Counted from the first letter of the stretch, positions 16,497 through 24,329 are shown. The stretch is 64,000 nucleotides of DNA from Streptomyces dioscori (GCF_003024195.1 NZ_KZ679044.1:316537-380536); one strand, 5' to 3'. The notes: generated by a model not told the origin, from the letters alone. Translations and numbers: made by a program.

Positions 16497-17168
16497 ATGA
16501 CCGCGCAGATCCTTGAAGACGCTCCCGTCGCACTCGACGCCCCGATCGTTCTGGACGACGCGGCGGCGGCCGTGGCCGCCATCGCACGCGGGGAGCTCAT
16601 CGTCGTGGTGGACGACGAGGACAGGGAGAACGAGGGAGACCTGATCGTGGCGGCGGAGTACGCCGACGCCGCGGCCATCAACTACATGATCACCCACGGC
16701 CGCGGTCTGGTCTGCGTCTCGGTGACCGAGGAGCAGGCCGAGAAGCTCAACCTGCCCCCCATGGTCGAGCGCAACGAGGACCACCACGGCACCGCGTTCA
16801 CCGTCAGCGTCGACGGCGGCCCGGAGCACGGCGTCACCACCGGTATATCGGCCCCCGACCGGGCCAGGACGATCGACCTCATGCTGAACGGCACCGGCCA
16901 GGACCTGCGCCGGCCGGGCCACATCTTCCCCCTGGTGGCCCGTCCGGGCGGCGTCCTGGAGCGGCCCGGCCACACCGAGGCGGCGGTCGACCTCGCCCGC
17001 TTCGCCGGCCTCACGCCCGCCGGCGTCATCGTGGAGATCATCCTTGAGGACGGGACGATGGCCCGCCTCCCCCAGCTCGTCCAGTTCGCCCGCCGCGAGG
17101 GCCTGGTCCTGACCAGCATCGAAAAGCTCCGGGAGTACGCCGCCGCCCGCACCGAGCAGGTGAAGTGA
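16497..17168 (+). CDS. ribB: 3,4-dihydroxy-2-butanone 4-phosphate synthase, stand-alone
   Basis: Converts ribulose 5-phosphate to 3,4-dihydroxy-2-butanone 4-phosphate and formate. 223 residues: only the RibB domain, with no fused GTP cyclohydrolase II. The acidic metal loop is VVDDEDRENEGDLIVAAEY, followed by YMITHGRGLVCVS, HHGTAFTVSVD, TGISAPDRARTI, GHIFPLVARPGGVLERPGHT and AGVIVEIILEDGTMAR, so all catalytic regions are intact. AAAGGA stands before the ATG. It is the first gene of a tight operon with acyltransferase and fatty-acid-type enzymes and has no other riboflavin gene nearby. Here it probably supplies a C4 sugar phosphate as a building block; a riboflavin boost is the alternative. 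Confidence 0.93.
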   Translation: MTAQILEDAPVALDAPIVLDDAAAAVAAIARGELIVVVDDEDRENEGDLIVAAEYADAAAINYMITHGRGLVCVSVTEEQAEKLNLPPMVERNEDHHGTAFTVSVDGGPEHGVTTGISAPDRARTIDLMLNGTGQDLRRPGHIFPLVARPGGVLERPGHTEAAVDLARFAGLTPAGVIVEIILEDGTMARLPQLVQFARREGLVLTSIEKLREYAAARTEQVK

Positions 17169-18433
17169 GCCGTATCCCCCGGTGGATGGCCGGTGCGTCG
17201 AACGCGGTCACCAGACCCGCAGTCACGCACCGGTTCCTCGCCGGAGTGGAAGGGGTCCGGCACCTGCCGGCCGACCGGCCGTTCGTGCTGGTCGCCAACC
17301 ACAGCAGTTTCGCCGACCACCTCGTCCTGGACGCCGTACTCGAAGCGCTGCGCGACACCCGTACCTCCTACCTCACGAAGGCCGAGGCCTTCGTCCACCC
17401 GGTACGCGGCCGGTGGACGCACGGCATGGGCGGCATCCCCGTCGACCGGGACCGCCCCGGCAAGGAACTGCTGGCCGCGGTGGACGGTGTCTTCGCGGAC
17501 TCCGGCGCCCTCGTGGTCTACCCCGAGGGCACCCGCGGGACGGGCTGGCCCCTGCTGCCCTTCAAGGACGGTGCGTTCCGCTTCGCGGTCCGGGCCGGTG
17601 TGCCCGTCATACCGGTGGCGATGTGGGGAGCGCAGCACGTCCTGCCCAAGGGGGCCAGTCTGCCCCGCCGCGCCAAGGTCCGCGTCGTCTTCGGCCCCGC
17701 ACTGCCCGACGACACCGCCCTGCCCAGGCCCCAGCGGGTCAAAGCCCTGGTGGCGGCGGCGCGCGGAGCGCTGGAGCCACTCGTGGAGACAGCCCGTACC
17801 GAACCCGGCCCGGCGCGGATCCGCCAGGCGTCCCTCGAACTGGTCCGGCGCGCCGAGACGGTCGCGGAGACCATGCTCAGCCGTACCGACACCCTGCCCG
17901 CGGAGCGGCGCGTGCGGCAGGCGCGCCTCCTGCTCACCCTGGCCCGCCGCACCGATCCGGACAGATTCGCCCGGCCCGACGACCCGGTGGCCGCCGACGC
18001 CCGCGTGCTGGCGGCCCGGCTCACCGGACTGCGCGCCCTGGACGCCCCGGCCGTACTGCGCCCCGCGGTGCTGCGCGGCGTCCGGCGCGGCGCCGAGGAG
18101 GTACTGAGGAAACACCCCGACCATCTGATGGCCCGCTACCTGCTGGGCCGCTGGCATCTGCTGATGCCCCGGGCCCTGGGCGGCCGGCGCGAGGAAGCGC
18201 TGGAGCACCTGCGGCACGCGGCCCGCCTGGGCGCCCACGACACCCGGTACCCCATGGCGTACGCCGAGGCGCTGATCGCGGTCGGCCGCGACGGCGAGGC
18301 GGCGGGACAGCTGCGCGACGTGCTCGCCGCCCCCGCACCCGACGTGCGGACGGCGGAGCGGCGGCGCCGGGCCGAGGCCCAGTACCAGCAACTCGCCGGC
18401 GCCGGTGCCGGCCCCACGACCCCAAGGGGGTGA
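17165..18433 (+). CDS. PlsC-like acyltransferase with long C-terminal extension
   Basis: 422 residues, where the lysophosphatidate acyltransferase domain alone needs about 220. The catalytic NHX4D motif is NHSSFAD, followed by GMGGIPVDRDRPGKE and the substrate motif VVYPEGTRG, then VPVIPVAMWG. No strong membrane helix is evident. Residues about 225-422 are helical and Arg/Ala-rich, with a TPR-like end (MARYLLGRWHLLMPRALGGR, REEALEHLRHAARLGAHDTR). The GTG/ATG start overlaps the ribB stop by 4 bases. It likely acylates a hydroxyl made in this pathway, perhaps of the RibB product or a derived phosphate ester; that is inference. Confidence 0.85.
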   Translation: MSRIPRWMAGASNAVTRPAVTHRFLAGVEGVRHLPADRPFVLVANHSSFADHLVLDAVLEALRDTRTSYLTKAEAFVHPVRGRWTHGMGGIPVDRDRPGKELLAAVDGVFADSGALVVYPEGTRGTGWPLLPFKDGAFRFAVRAGVPVIPVAMWGAQHVLPKGASLPRRAKVRVVFGPALPDDTALPRPQRVKALVAAARGALEPLVETARTEPGPARIRQASLELVRRAETVAETMLSRTDTLPAERRVRQARLLLTLARRTDPDRFARPDDPVAADARVLAARLTGLRALDAPAVLRPAVLRGVRRGAEEVLRKHPDHLMARYLLGRWHLLMPRALGGRREEALEHLRHAARLGAHDTRYPMAYAEALIAVGRDGEAAGQLRDVLAAPAPDVRTAERRRRAEAQYQQLAGAGAGPTTPRG

Positions 18434-18441
18434 GCCCATCC

Positions 18442-19137
18442 ATGAGTACATCAGCGTCGAGCATGTCGGCGCCGAGCACCTCGGCGTCCCTGAAGTGCGG
18501 CAACACCCTCGTGGTCTTCGACGGACCCCGCCGGCTCTCCTGGCGAACATCCGTGTCCGGCGACTACACCCCGACAGCCCTGTGGCCCAGCCCGGCGCAG
18601 GCGGCCGAGGTACTGGACCACCTGCACGGCGGCGGCTGCCTGCTCGTCCTGCTCGAACAGGAACGCATCTCCGTGCCCATGTACGCCGAAGAGGCCGACC
18701 GGCTGCCGCCCGACGTGGCGGACCGCGCGGAACTCACCAGCGACGGTGTGGTGAGCGAACTGCATCTGCCGGTCATGGACTGGCTGCCGCCCGCGCTGCG
18801 CGAACGCGGTCTGCGCTTCCTGGAGGACAGCGCGGGGCTGCTGCGGGGGAGTCCCGACCTGCTGCTGCCCCACCTGATCGTGGAGACACCGCCGTACCGG
18901 CCGGAGAACCTGCGGTTCGCCCGGCTGCGTACCCCCCGTCCCTTCTCCGAGGACCGCCTCGCACCGGTCACCGACCGGCTGTTCACCGCCGGTGCCCCCG
19001 AGACCCCCCTCATCCCCGGCGTCGACGATGTCGCCGGCGTCCCCGATCCCGCAGTCACCGCCGACATCGCGGCCGCGGCCATGTGCCCGGCCGGTCCGGC
19101 GATGGCCGCGGCCCACACCTGGGAGAGCACACCATGA
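18442..19137 (+). CDS. Unrecognised protein of the ribB operon
   Basis: 231 residues, not recognised. A Ser/Thr/Ala-rich start (MSTSASSMSAPSTSAS) is followed by a compact region KCGNTLVVFDGPRRLSWRTS, then QAAEVLDHLHGGGCLLVLLE, a segment with VMDWLPPALRERGLRFLEDS, and a Pro/Ala-rich tail with AAAAMCPAGPAMAAAHTWES. No membrane segment or known catalytic motif is visible. RBS AAGGGGGTGAG precedes the ATG 8 bases after the acyltransferase stop. Its stop overlaps the SDR start (ATGA). Coupling on both sides means its product is needed in step with the enzymes around it. Two Cys (KCGN, GGCLL) and the late AMCPAG are noted, but no ligand is implied. Confidence 0.8.
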   Translation: MSTSASSMSAPSTSASLKCGNTLVVFDGPRRLSWRTSVSGDYTPTALWPSPAQAAEVLDHLHGGGCLLVLLEQERISVPMYAEEADRLPPDVADRAELTSDGVVSELHLPVMDWLPPALRERGLRFLEDSAGLLRGSPDLLLPHLIVETPPYRPENLRFARLRTPRPFSEDRLAPVTDRLFTAGAPETPLIPGVDDVAGVPDPAVTADIAAAAMCPAGPAMAAAHTWESTP

Positions 19138-19898
19138 GCAGTCCCGCTCCGACGGTCCCGCCTCCGGGCAGTCCGCTGAAGGGCCGAGTGGTGCTCCTGA
19201 CCGGGGCCGGACGGGGCCTCGGCCTGCTGACCGCGCAGACGCTCCTCGACCAGGGAGCGGCGGTCGTGGCCAACCACCGTTCGCCCTCGGACGGCCTGGA
19301 CCGCCTCGCCGACAAGCACAAGGACCGGCTCCGGCTCGTCCCCGGCGATGCGGCCACCGACGAGACGGCTGCCCTGCTGGCGGCCGAGGCCCGCAGGTTC
19401 GGCCGGCTCGACGTCCTCATCCACAACGCCGCGATCACCCGCGACCAGCCCCTGGTGCGCATGTCGATCGAGGACTGGGACGAGGTGCAGCGGGTCAATC
19501 TGCGCGGGGCCTTCCTGACCACCAAGTACGCGGTGAAGACGATGATGCGGGCGCGCTACGGCCGCATCATCTACATCTCCTCCATCACCGCCCTGACCGG
19601 GAACGCGGGACAGGCGGCCTACTCCTCCTCCAAGGCGGGACTGCACGGCCTGGCCATGACCGTCTCGCAGGAGTACGCCTCCTACAACATCCGCACCACC
19701 ACCGTGGCCCCGGGCATCCTCGACACCGGTCTGGGGGCGGCCGTCGCGGGCCCGCAGCGGCGGCGGATGACCGACCGTTCGCTGCTCGGGATCGGCGAGG
19801 CGGGACAGACCGCCGAGACGATCGCCTTCCTGGCCTCCCCGGCCGCCGACTACATCAACGCCACGGTCATCCGCACCGACGGAGGAATGAGGTACTGA
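19134..19898 (+). CDS. SDR family oxidoreductase, FabG-like
   Basis: 254 residues, classical short-chain dehydrogenase. The nucleotide loop is LLTGAGRGLGLLTAQ; NAAI follows strand 4. The catalytic Ser and Tyr-x-x-x-Lys are in YISSITALTGNAGQAAYSSS then KAG. The C-terminal INATVIRTDGGMRY is typical of 3-oxoacyl-ACP reductases. NADPH preference is suggested by absence of an acidic residue after strand 2 (VVANHRSPSDG). It overlaps its neighbours on both sides (ATGA before, TGATG after). It probably reduces the 3-ketoacyl product of the KAS III in the same cluster. Confidence 0.92.
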   Translation: MSSPAPTVPPPGSPLKGRVVLLTGAGRGLGLLTAQTLLDQGAAVVANHRSPSDGLDRLADKHKDRLRLVPGDAATDETAALLAAEARRFGRLDVLIHNAAITRDQPLVRMSIEDWDEVQRVNLRGAFLTTKYAVKTMMRARYGRIIYISSITALTGNAGQAAYSSSKAGLHGLAMTVSQEYASYNIRTTTVAPGILDTGLGAAVAGPQRRRMTDRSLLGIGEAGQTAETIAFLASPAADYINATVIRTDGGMRY

Positions 19899-20344
19899 TG
19901 AACGCCCACAGCGACGCACACGCCGGCAACGGTCACTCCTCGCACATCCTGATCCCCGCACCGCTCGGGACCGTGCGTCAGATCCTGCTGGAACCCACCG
20001 CCCTGGCCGAGTGGAACCCCGCCTTCCTCTCGGTCGGGGGCCCCTCGGAGGCGCTCACCGGCCGGCGCTACCCGCTCGTCGCCCGTGGCGCCCTGCGCGG
20101 CCACTGGGAGTACGTCGGCATCGGCGAGACCCTCGTCGAGGGCCGCTGGGAGGTGCCCGGCCTGGCCGAGACCAACAGCTGGAGCCTGCTGCCGCACGGC
20201 GAGGGCACCCACGTCACCCACTCCTTCACCCACCGGGGCGCCCTCGCCGCCCTGCTGCGGCCGGCCTTCGCCGGGGTCGCCGACCTCCGTCTGGACCGGC
20301 TGTCCGGTCGGGCCGCGCGACGCGCCCTGGCCCAGGTGTCCTGA
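19898..20344 (+). CDS. SRPBCC (START-like) protein
   Basis: 148 residues. The pattern SHILIPAPLGTVRQILLEPT then ALAEWNPAFLSV is the beginning of a START-like helix-grip fold. The middle YPLVARGALRGHWEYVGIGE and WSLLPHGEGTHVTHSFTHRG are also characteristic of polyketide cyclase/dehydrase-like members. It binds a hydrophobic ligand in a cavity. Within this operon it could act as a cyclase, a dehydratase or a carrier of the lipid intermediate. A strong GGAGGAATGAG site precedes the ATG, which overlaps the SDR stop by one base. Confidence 0.8.
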   Translation: MNAHSDAHAGNGHSSHILIPAPLGTVRQILLEPTALAEWNPAFLSVGGPSEALTGRRYPLVARGALRGHWEYVGIGETLVEGRWEVPGLAETNSWSLLPHGEGTHVTHSFTHRGALAALLRPAFAGVADLRLDRLSGRAARRALAQVS

Positions 20345-20345
20345 C

Positions 20346-20519
20346 ATGGCTCCCGGCACAGCAACACCCGCTGCCGCGCCGCCCGTCGAGAACACGGCAC
20401 GGGCCGTCCCGCCCGTGCCCCCCGCCCGCGCCGACTGCTGGGCGCGGCCCACTCCGCTGCATCTGGCCCGGCCCGACAGCGAGTACGCCGAGGACCACAT
20501 CCTGCGTGGCCTCGACTGA
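20346..20519 (+). CDS. Small protein, 57 residues
   Basis: ATG one base after the SRPBCC stop, with AGGTG upstream. The N-terminal half is Ala/Pro-rich (PAAAPPVENTARAVPPVPPA); the C-terminal half CWARPTPLHLARPDSEYAED then HILRGLD has mixed composition. Codon third positions stay GC-rich. It resembles no family I know. Coupling to the operon supports translation. Possible roles are a small subunit, a chaperone-like partner or a precursor peptide; none is shown. Confidence 0.6.
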   Translation: MAPGTATPAAAPPVENTARAVPPVPPARADCWARPTPLHLARPDSEYAEDHILRGLD

Positions 20520-20651
20520 ACCGGCCGTCGAACAGGCCGCCCCCCATACGTGACGGGCCCGGCGAAAATCCCCCGCACCGGGCCCGTCACCTCCCACCTC
20601 CCACTTCCCGCCTCCCACCCCCCCAGCTCCTTGTTCACTCCCGCCCATCCC

Positions 20652-20715
20652 CTGACCGTCCGTTCCATCGACCGTCCGTTCCGCCGACCGTCCGCTCCAT
20701 CGACCGTCCGTTCCA
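20652..20715. repeat. Four 16-bp direct repeats before the KAS III gene
   Basis: Four adjacent 16-base units of the form TCGACCGTCCGTTCCA (20652, 20668, 20684, 20700) differ at one or two positions. They end 12 bases before the KAS III start. They lie in a 208-base gap that otherwise contains only C-rich sequence. They could be regulator-binding repeats or simple tandem duplication. Confidence 0.8.
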
Positions 20716-20727
20716 GGGAGACGCATC

Positions 20728-21738
20728 GTGTCCACACCCCTCGTACCGAGGCCTCCCGCGGGTCCCGCGTACGCCCGTGTAGTCGGCGTGGGCGGCTACC
20801 GGCCCTCCCGCGTGGTGCCCAACGCGGAGATCGCCCGCCGCATCGACTCCAGCGACGAGTGGATCCGCGAACGCTCGGGCATCGCCGAACGGCGCTGGGC
20901 GGCCGAGCAGGAGAGCGTGGCCCTCATGGGAGCCGCCGCCGCCGAGAAGGCGCTCGCGCACGCCGGAGTCACCGCCGACCGGATCGGCTGTGTCCTGGTC
21001 GCCACCTCCACCCACTTCCGCCAACTGCCCGCCGTCGCCGCCGACATCGCCCACCGGGTCGGCACCACGCAGGCCGCGGCCTTCGACCTCTCCGCTGCCT
21101 GCGCGGGCTTCACCCACGCCCTGGCGGTCGCCCACGACCTGGTGCGCGGCGGCAGCGCCGACCACGTCCTGGTGGTGGCGACCGAGCGGATGTCCGACCT
21201 GATCGACCACGACGACCGTGCCACCGCCTTCCTCTTCGGCGACGGCGCCGGAGCCGTCGTCGTCGGGCCCTGCGACACCCCGGCCATGGGCCCCGTGGTC
21301 TGGGGCGCCGACGGGTCGCAGGGCGGGGCCATCGACCAGAGCGCCTCCTGGCTCGAACTGCGTGACGGCACACCGGCGCGCTTCCCGGCGCTGACCATGC
21401 AGGGCCAGACCGTGTTCCGCTGGGCCGTCTACGAGATGGCCCGGGTCGCCCGACAGGCCCTGGAGGCAGCCGGGTTGGACGCCGCCGACCTCGATGCCTT
21501 CATTCCGCACCAGGCGAACCTGCGCATCGTGGAGAGCCTCGCCACGACACTGCGGCTGCCCGCGCACGTGGCTGTCGCCCGCGACATCGTGCACACGGGG
21601 AACACCTCGGCCGCCTCCATCCCGCTGGCGATCGAGCACCTGCTGGCCTCCGGGGCCGTCCGCAGCGGCGGCCTGGCCCTCACCATCGGCTTCGGCGCCG
21701 GACTCTCGTACGCCGCCCAGGTGATCACCCTGCCCTGA
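20728..21738 (+). CDS. 3-oxoacyl-ACP synthase III (FabH-like)
   Basis: 336 residues. The nucleophilic Cys is in AFDLSAACAGFTHAL; the His-Asn pair is in FIPHQANLRIVESLA and IVHTGNTSAASIPLAI. The start GVGGYRPSRVVPNAEIARRI then SSDEWIRERSGIAERRW is typical for FabH. Such enzymes join an acyl-CoA starter with malonyl-ACP, or in secondary metabolism transfer acyl groups. No ACP gene is visible in the window, so it must use a carrier encoded elsewhere. The GTG has AGGGAG upstream. With the FabG-like SDR it could make a short 3-hydroxyacyl group for the PlsC-like enzyme. Confidence 0.93.
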   Translation: MSTPLVPRPPAGPAYARVVGVGGYRPSRVVPNAEIARRIDSSDEWIRERSGIAERRWAAEQESVALMGAAAAEKALAHAGVTADRIGCVLVATSTHFRQLPAVAADIAHRVGTTQAAAFDLSAACAGFTHALAVAHDLVRGGSADHVLVVATERMSDLIDHDDRATAFLFGDGAGAVVVGPCDTPAMGPVVWGADGSQGGAIDQSASWLELRDGTPARFPALTMQGQTVFRWAVYEMARVARQALEAAGLDAADLDAFIPHQANLRIVESLATTLRLPAHVAVARDIVHTGNTSAASIPLAIEHLLASGAVRSGGLALTIGFGAGLSYAAQVITLP

Positions 21739-21838
21739 GGGGCGGTACCGCACCGCACCGCGCCGCACCGCTCGTGTCCACGTACCCCGTAGTCGTCTGT
21801 AGTTGCCCGTAGTCGCCGTACCCGGATCTGGAGTTGAC

Positions 21839-22033
21839 ATGATCATGCTTGATGCATCCGTCGCGCCGTACACAGCGGGTACCGAGGGGCAGCGGGCGGC
21901 AGCCGCGCACCGGGCCGGTGTTCCCGCGGGCGGGGACGAGCCCGCCCCCGTCGTCCCGGTCCACCCGGAGCCGGAGGGGGCGGACTTCACCACCGTCTTC
22001 GACATCATGGGCCGCATTTTCAGTGCGGTCTGA
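21839..22033 (+). CDS. Small protein, 64 residues, after the KAS III gene
   Basis: ATG at 21839 with GGAG 6 bases before it. Sequence begins MIMLDASVAPYTAGTEGQRA, has a Pro/Ala/Glu-rich middle, and ends with a compact hydrophobic segment DFTTVFDIMGRIFSAV. The upstream 60 bases contain GTAGTCG repeated three times. The clear division into a charged leader-like part and a hydrophobic core-like tail resembles a peptide precursor. No lanthipeptide-, lasso- or YcaO-type modifying enzyme is nearby, and the tail lacks Cys. Function unknown. Confidence 0.55.
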   Translation: MIMLDASVAPYTAGTEGQRAAAAHRAGVPAGGDEPAPVVPVHPEPEGADFTTVFDIMGRIFSAV

Positions 22034-22084
22034 ACTGACGGCGGCCGCGCGGGTTGCCGCCCGTTCCGGACGGTGACAACGCTG

Positions 22085-22122
22085 TCGCCATCGTTATCGG
22101 CATCGTTATCGCCATCGTTGTC
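22085..22122. repeat. Three 12-bp direct repeats
   Basis: GCCATCGTTATC, GGCATCGTTATC and GCCATCGTTGTC stand head to tail just downstream of the small gene at 21839. The unit contains CATCG as in the arrays at 16.2-16.4 and 24.2 kb, but without the ATG half. Confidence 0.7.
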
Positions 22123-22863
22123 AAGACGGTCGGCGTGACTCCGCCGCACTGGCCGGTTTCGGTCAACTTGTGAGACGCCTGTGTGTGGTGGCGGCTCGCG
22201 TCGAGGCCCGGTAATGCGCGGAAAGCCCAGTTCGTGGACGGCCCGGGGCTCCGGCGGCCGGACCGAAACCCCTTTCCCCGGCTGTGGGCGCGCGGCAGGG
22301 CCGAACCGGCCGCTGTCGCATTCCGGACCCTGCCGGCCGGCCGTTCGGGGCCAGGGGTGTGAACCGTGCCTCCAGTGCGCAGAGGCACTTCTAGCGTCGC
22401 GGCGCGCATCCTTCCGCTCCACCGGTCGTGTGCTCAGTGAGACCCAGTGACGATGGAGGACACCTCCCCGTGAAACCGGCCGTCGCCCGCCCCGGCGATC
22501 CGTACCGTCTCTCGCATCCAGCCCTCCGCCCCTCGCGCCGATCGGGACGTACGCGTCCCGTACCGCCACCGCACCGGGCACGGCATCGGACGCTGTTACG
22601 GGCCCGGGGCAAGGCAGGCAGCCGGGCGCGACCGGGTTCCGTGGGCCAGGAGCCCGCGAGAACGGAGCGCCTCGGCGCGAGAGCGGAGTGCCTCGGCTGC
22701 CCCGGGCTCGCGGGACCGGTACGCCCCGGGTCGGCCCGCTCGCGGCGGGGAGCGGGCCGGCGGTACGCCACCGCCGCCCCGTGCCCCGCCGGGAAGGCTG
22801 CCGCGGACCGTGCCGGAAGGCCGGTACGGCTGTGCCGGCGGCCGTCCTTCCGTCCTGCCGCCG
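22123..22863. other. No convincing gene
   Basis: Open frames exist on both strands because of the high GC content, but their translations are Arg/Pro/Ala-rich and resemble no protein. GC-rich short palindromes such as GCCGGCCGGCC are present. A likely end-of-cluster spacer and promoter region for the DNA-binding gene at 22864. Confidence 0.5.
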
Positions 22864-23565
22864 ATGAATGAGCGCACCGGTCCGCCCGCGGCGGACAGGA
22901 CGTCACCGCCGGTCGGGAGTGTCGCCCGCCATGTGGCCGAGTTCGCCGGAAGCGGCATCCGCCAGGAGGCGGCCGAGGGTCCCGGCGCCGCCCCCGGGGC
23001 CTCCGGGTCGCCCGGTGCGTCCGGGGTGCCGCGCCCGCCCGCGCTTCCGGAGCCGCCGCGCACGATTCCGTCGCAGCGGTACTACACGCTGATCGTCGAA
23101 CGCATCAGCGTCCTCGCCGCGTTGGGCTTCAACGCCCCGACGATCGCGCGGGCGCTGGGCCACGAGGGCTACACCATGGCGCCGGGCCGCAGCGATCCGA
23201 TCAGTCTCACCACCGTGCGCCGGCTGCTGCGCGAGAACACGTCCGCGTCCCGTCGCCGGCCCGCCGCCGTACGCGGTGAGGGGCTGGCGGCGCACGAGTG
23301 GTGGCTGCAGGATCTGGCCGCGGAGCTGTCCATGCCGTCCATCACCCTGTACGGCTGGGCCCGCCGCGGCTGGGTGACCGTGGTACGCAAGGAGAGCCGT
23401 CCCCCGTACCGACTCGTCCTCCAGGCGGACCCCGCCGACACGGCCCGCCTACGGGCCCGCCGCCTGAACACCGAGGGGGAGGGGCTGCGCACCGCCCCGG
23501 CCCCGCTCCCGCGTCGGCGCGGGGGTGCCCCGCAGTGCTCGGATCCCGGGGCGGTGGTCCGTTGA
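22864..23565 (+). CDS. Putative helix-turn-helix DNA-binding protein
   Basis: About 233 residues from the ATG at 22864 (a GTG at 22810 is also in frame). A disordered Pro/Gly/Ala-rich N-terminus leads to RYYTLIVERISVLAALGFNA then PTIARALGHEGYTMAPGRSD, a helical segment with SLTTVRRLLRENTS. A second helix-turn-helix is LQDLAAELSMPSITLYGWAR then RGWVTVV. This layout resembles the C-terminal DNA-binding part of serine recombinase or transposase-linked proteins, without the catalytic domain. It might be a cluster regulator, or a remnant of a mobile element captured beside the cluster. Confidence in coding is good, in role low. Confidence 0.6.
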   Translation: MNERTGPPAADRTSPPVGSVARHVAEFAGSGIRQEAAEGPGAAPGASGSPGASGVPRPPALPEPPRTIPSQRYYTLIVERISVLAALGFNAPTIARALGHEGYTMAPGRSDPISLTTVRRLLRENTSASRRRPAAVRGEGLAAHEWWLQDLAAELSMPSITLYGWARRGWVTVVRKESRPPYRLVLQADPADTARLRARRLNTEGEGLRTAPAPLPRRRGGAPQCSDPGAVVR

Positions 23566-23724
23566 GCGGGGACGGGCCGCCGAGGGCCTGCGGGCCCGGC
23601 GTTCGCGCGCCGACCGGTGAGGGCTGCCCGGCACCTTCCCCCAGGCCTTCACCCGCCCGGTCCTGATCGGCGGGTGCAGGGGCGGGTTCGGTCCGGTTCT
23701 CGACTGCGGCTGCGTGGGGGTGGG

Positions 23725-23828
23725 CCGCGCAGTTCCCCGCGCCCCTGACGGGGCGGGGGCGCGCAGTTCCCCGCGCCCTTGACGGGGCGGAGGCCGCGCA
23801 GTTCCCCGCGCCCCTGACGGGGCGGGGG
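23725..23828. repeat. Family 2 GC-rich repeat cluster, 3 units
   Basis: Three units GCGCAGTTCCCCGCGCCCCT followed by GACGGGGCGGGGG at 23725, 23761 and 23795. They separate the DNA-binding gene from the promoter region of the MMPL gene. No gene was seen in 23566-24329. Confidence 0.85.
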
Positions 23829-24167
23829 CCCGCGGACCACCACTTCGCCCCGCACCGGAGCTACGGACGGCCACCGGCACAAGCTGTCGCGTGGTCCGCG
23901 GGTCTTCGAGACCGGGCCCCTGCTCGTCACCCGTCGGTGCGCTCGCCCGCCCCGGCCCTCCGCCTGCCCGGCCGCCGATCCGAGCCGTGCGGCCCCGCCG
24001 CTCCCCGGCACGTGACTTTTCCGCCATTCGCGCCGCCCTCGGCGGCGGCCCCTTCAGCTCCATCCCTCCGTCGAGCTGCCTCGCCCGCCGCCCTCCCGGC
24101 CCCACCCCGTCGCACGGCCACCTGATTCCAGCCTCTCGGGCGCGCTTTCCTCGACGACCCCTCTCAA

Positions 24168-24241
24168 AGATGTTGCGTCATCGATGTTGCAGCATGCATG
24201 ATGAGTCATCGATAACGCATCATTGATGTTCCATCATCGAC
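24168..24241 (+). promoter_or_regulatory. CATCGATG-type array before the MMPL gene
   Basis: The 74-base tract reads GATGTTGCGTCATCGATG, then TTGCAGCATGCATGATGAGT, then CATCGATAACG, CATCATTGATG and CATCATCGA. Sites CATCGATG, CATGCATG, CATCGAT, CATTGATG and CATCGA recur at about 11-15 base steps. It is AT-rich in a GC-rich setting and closely resembles the arrays at 16210-16445. It ends 88 bases before the MMPL start codon, the right position for an operator. Confidence 0.78.
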
Positions 24242-24329
24242 TGTCTCGCGCCCTGATCCATCTGATCCGGTCGTCGTCGGACGGCCCGCCCGCCCCCGCG
24301 AGCTGCGGACCCCGATCCCAGGAGTAGAA

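Noticed and set aside
20346..22033. The two small proteins as lanthipeptide or lasso precursors
   Set aside because: No LanM/LanB/LanC, B-protein, YcaO or radical-SAM gene is present and the cores lack Cys/Ser/Thr patterns.
22428..22871. 147-codon open frame on the plus strand
   Set aside because: Arg/Pro/Ala-rich composition with no domain and no RBS; typical high-GC chance frame.
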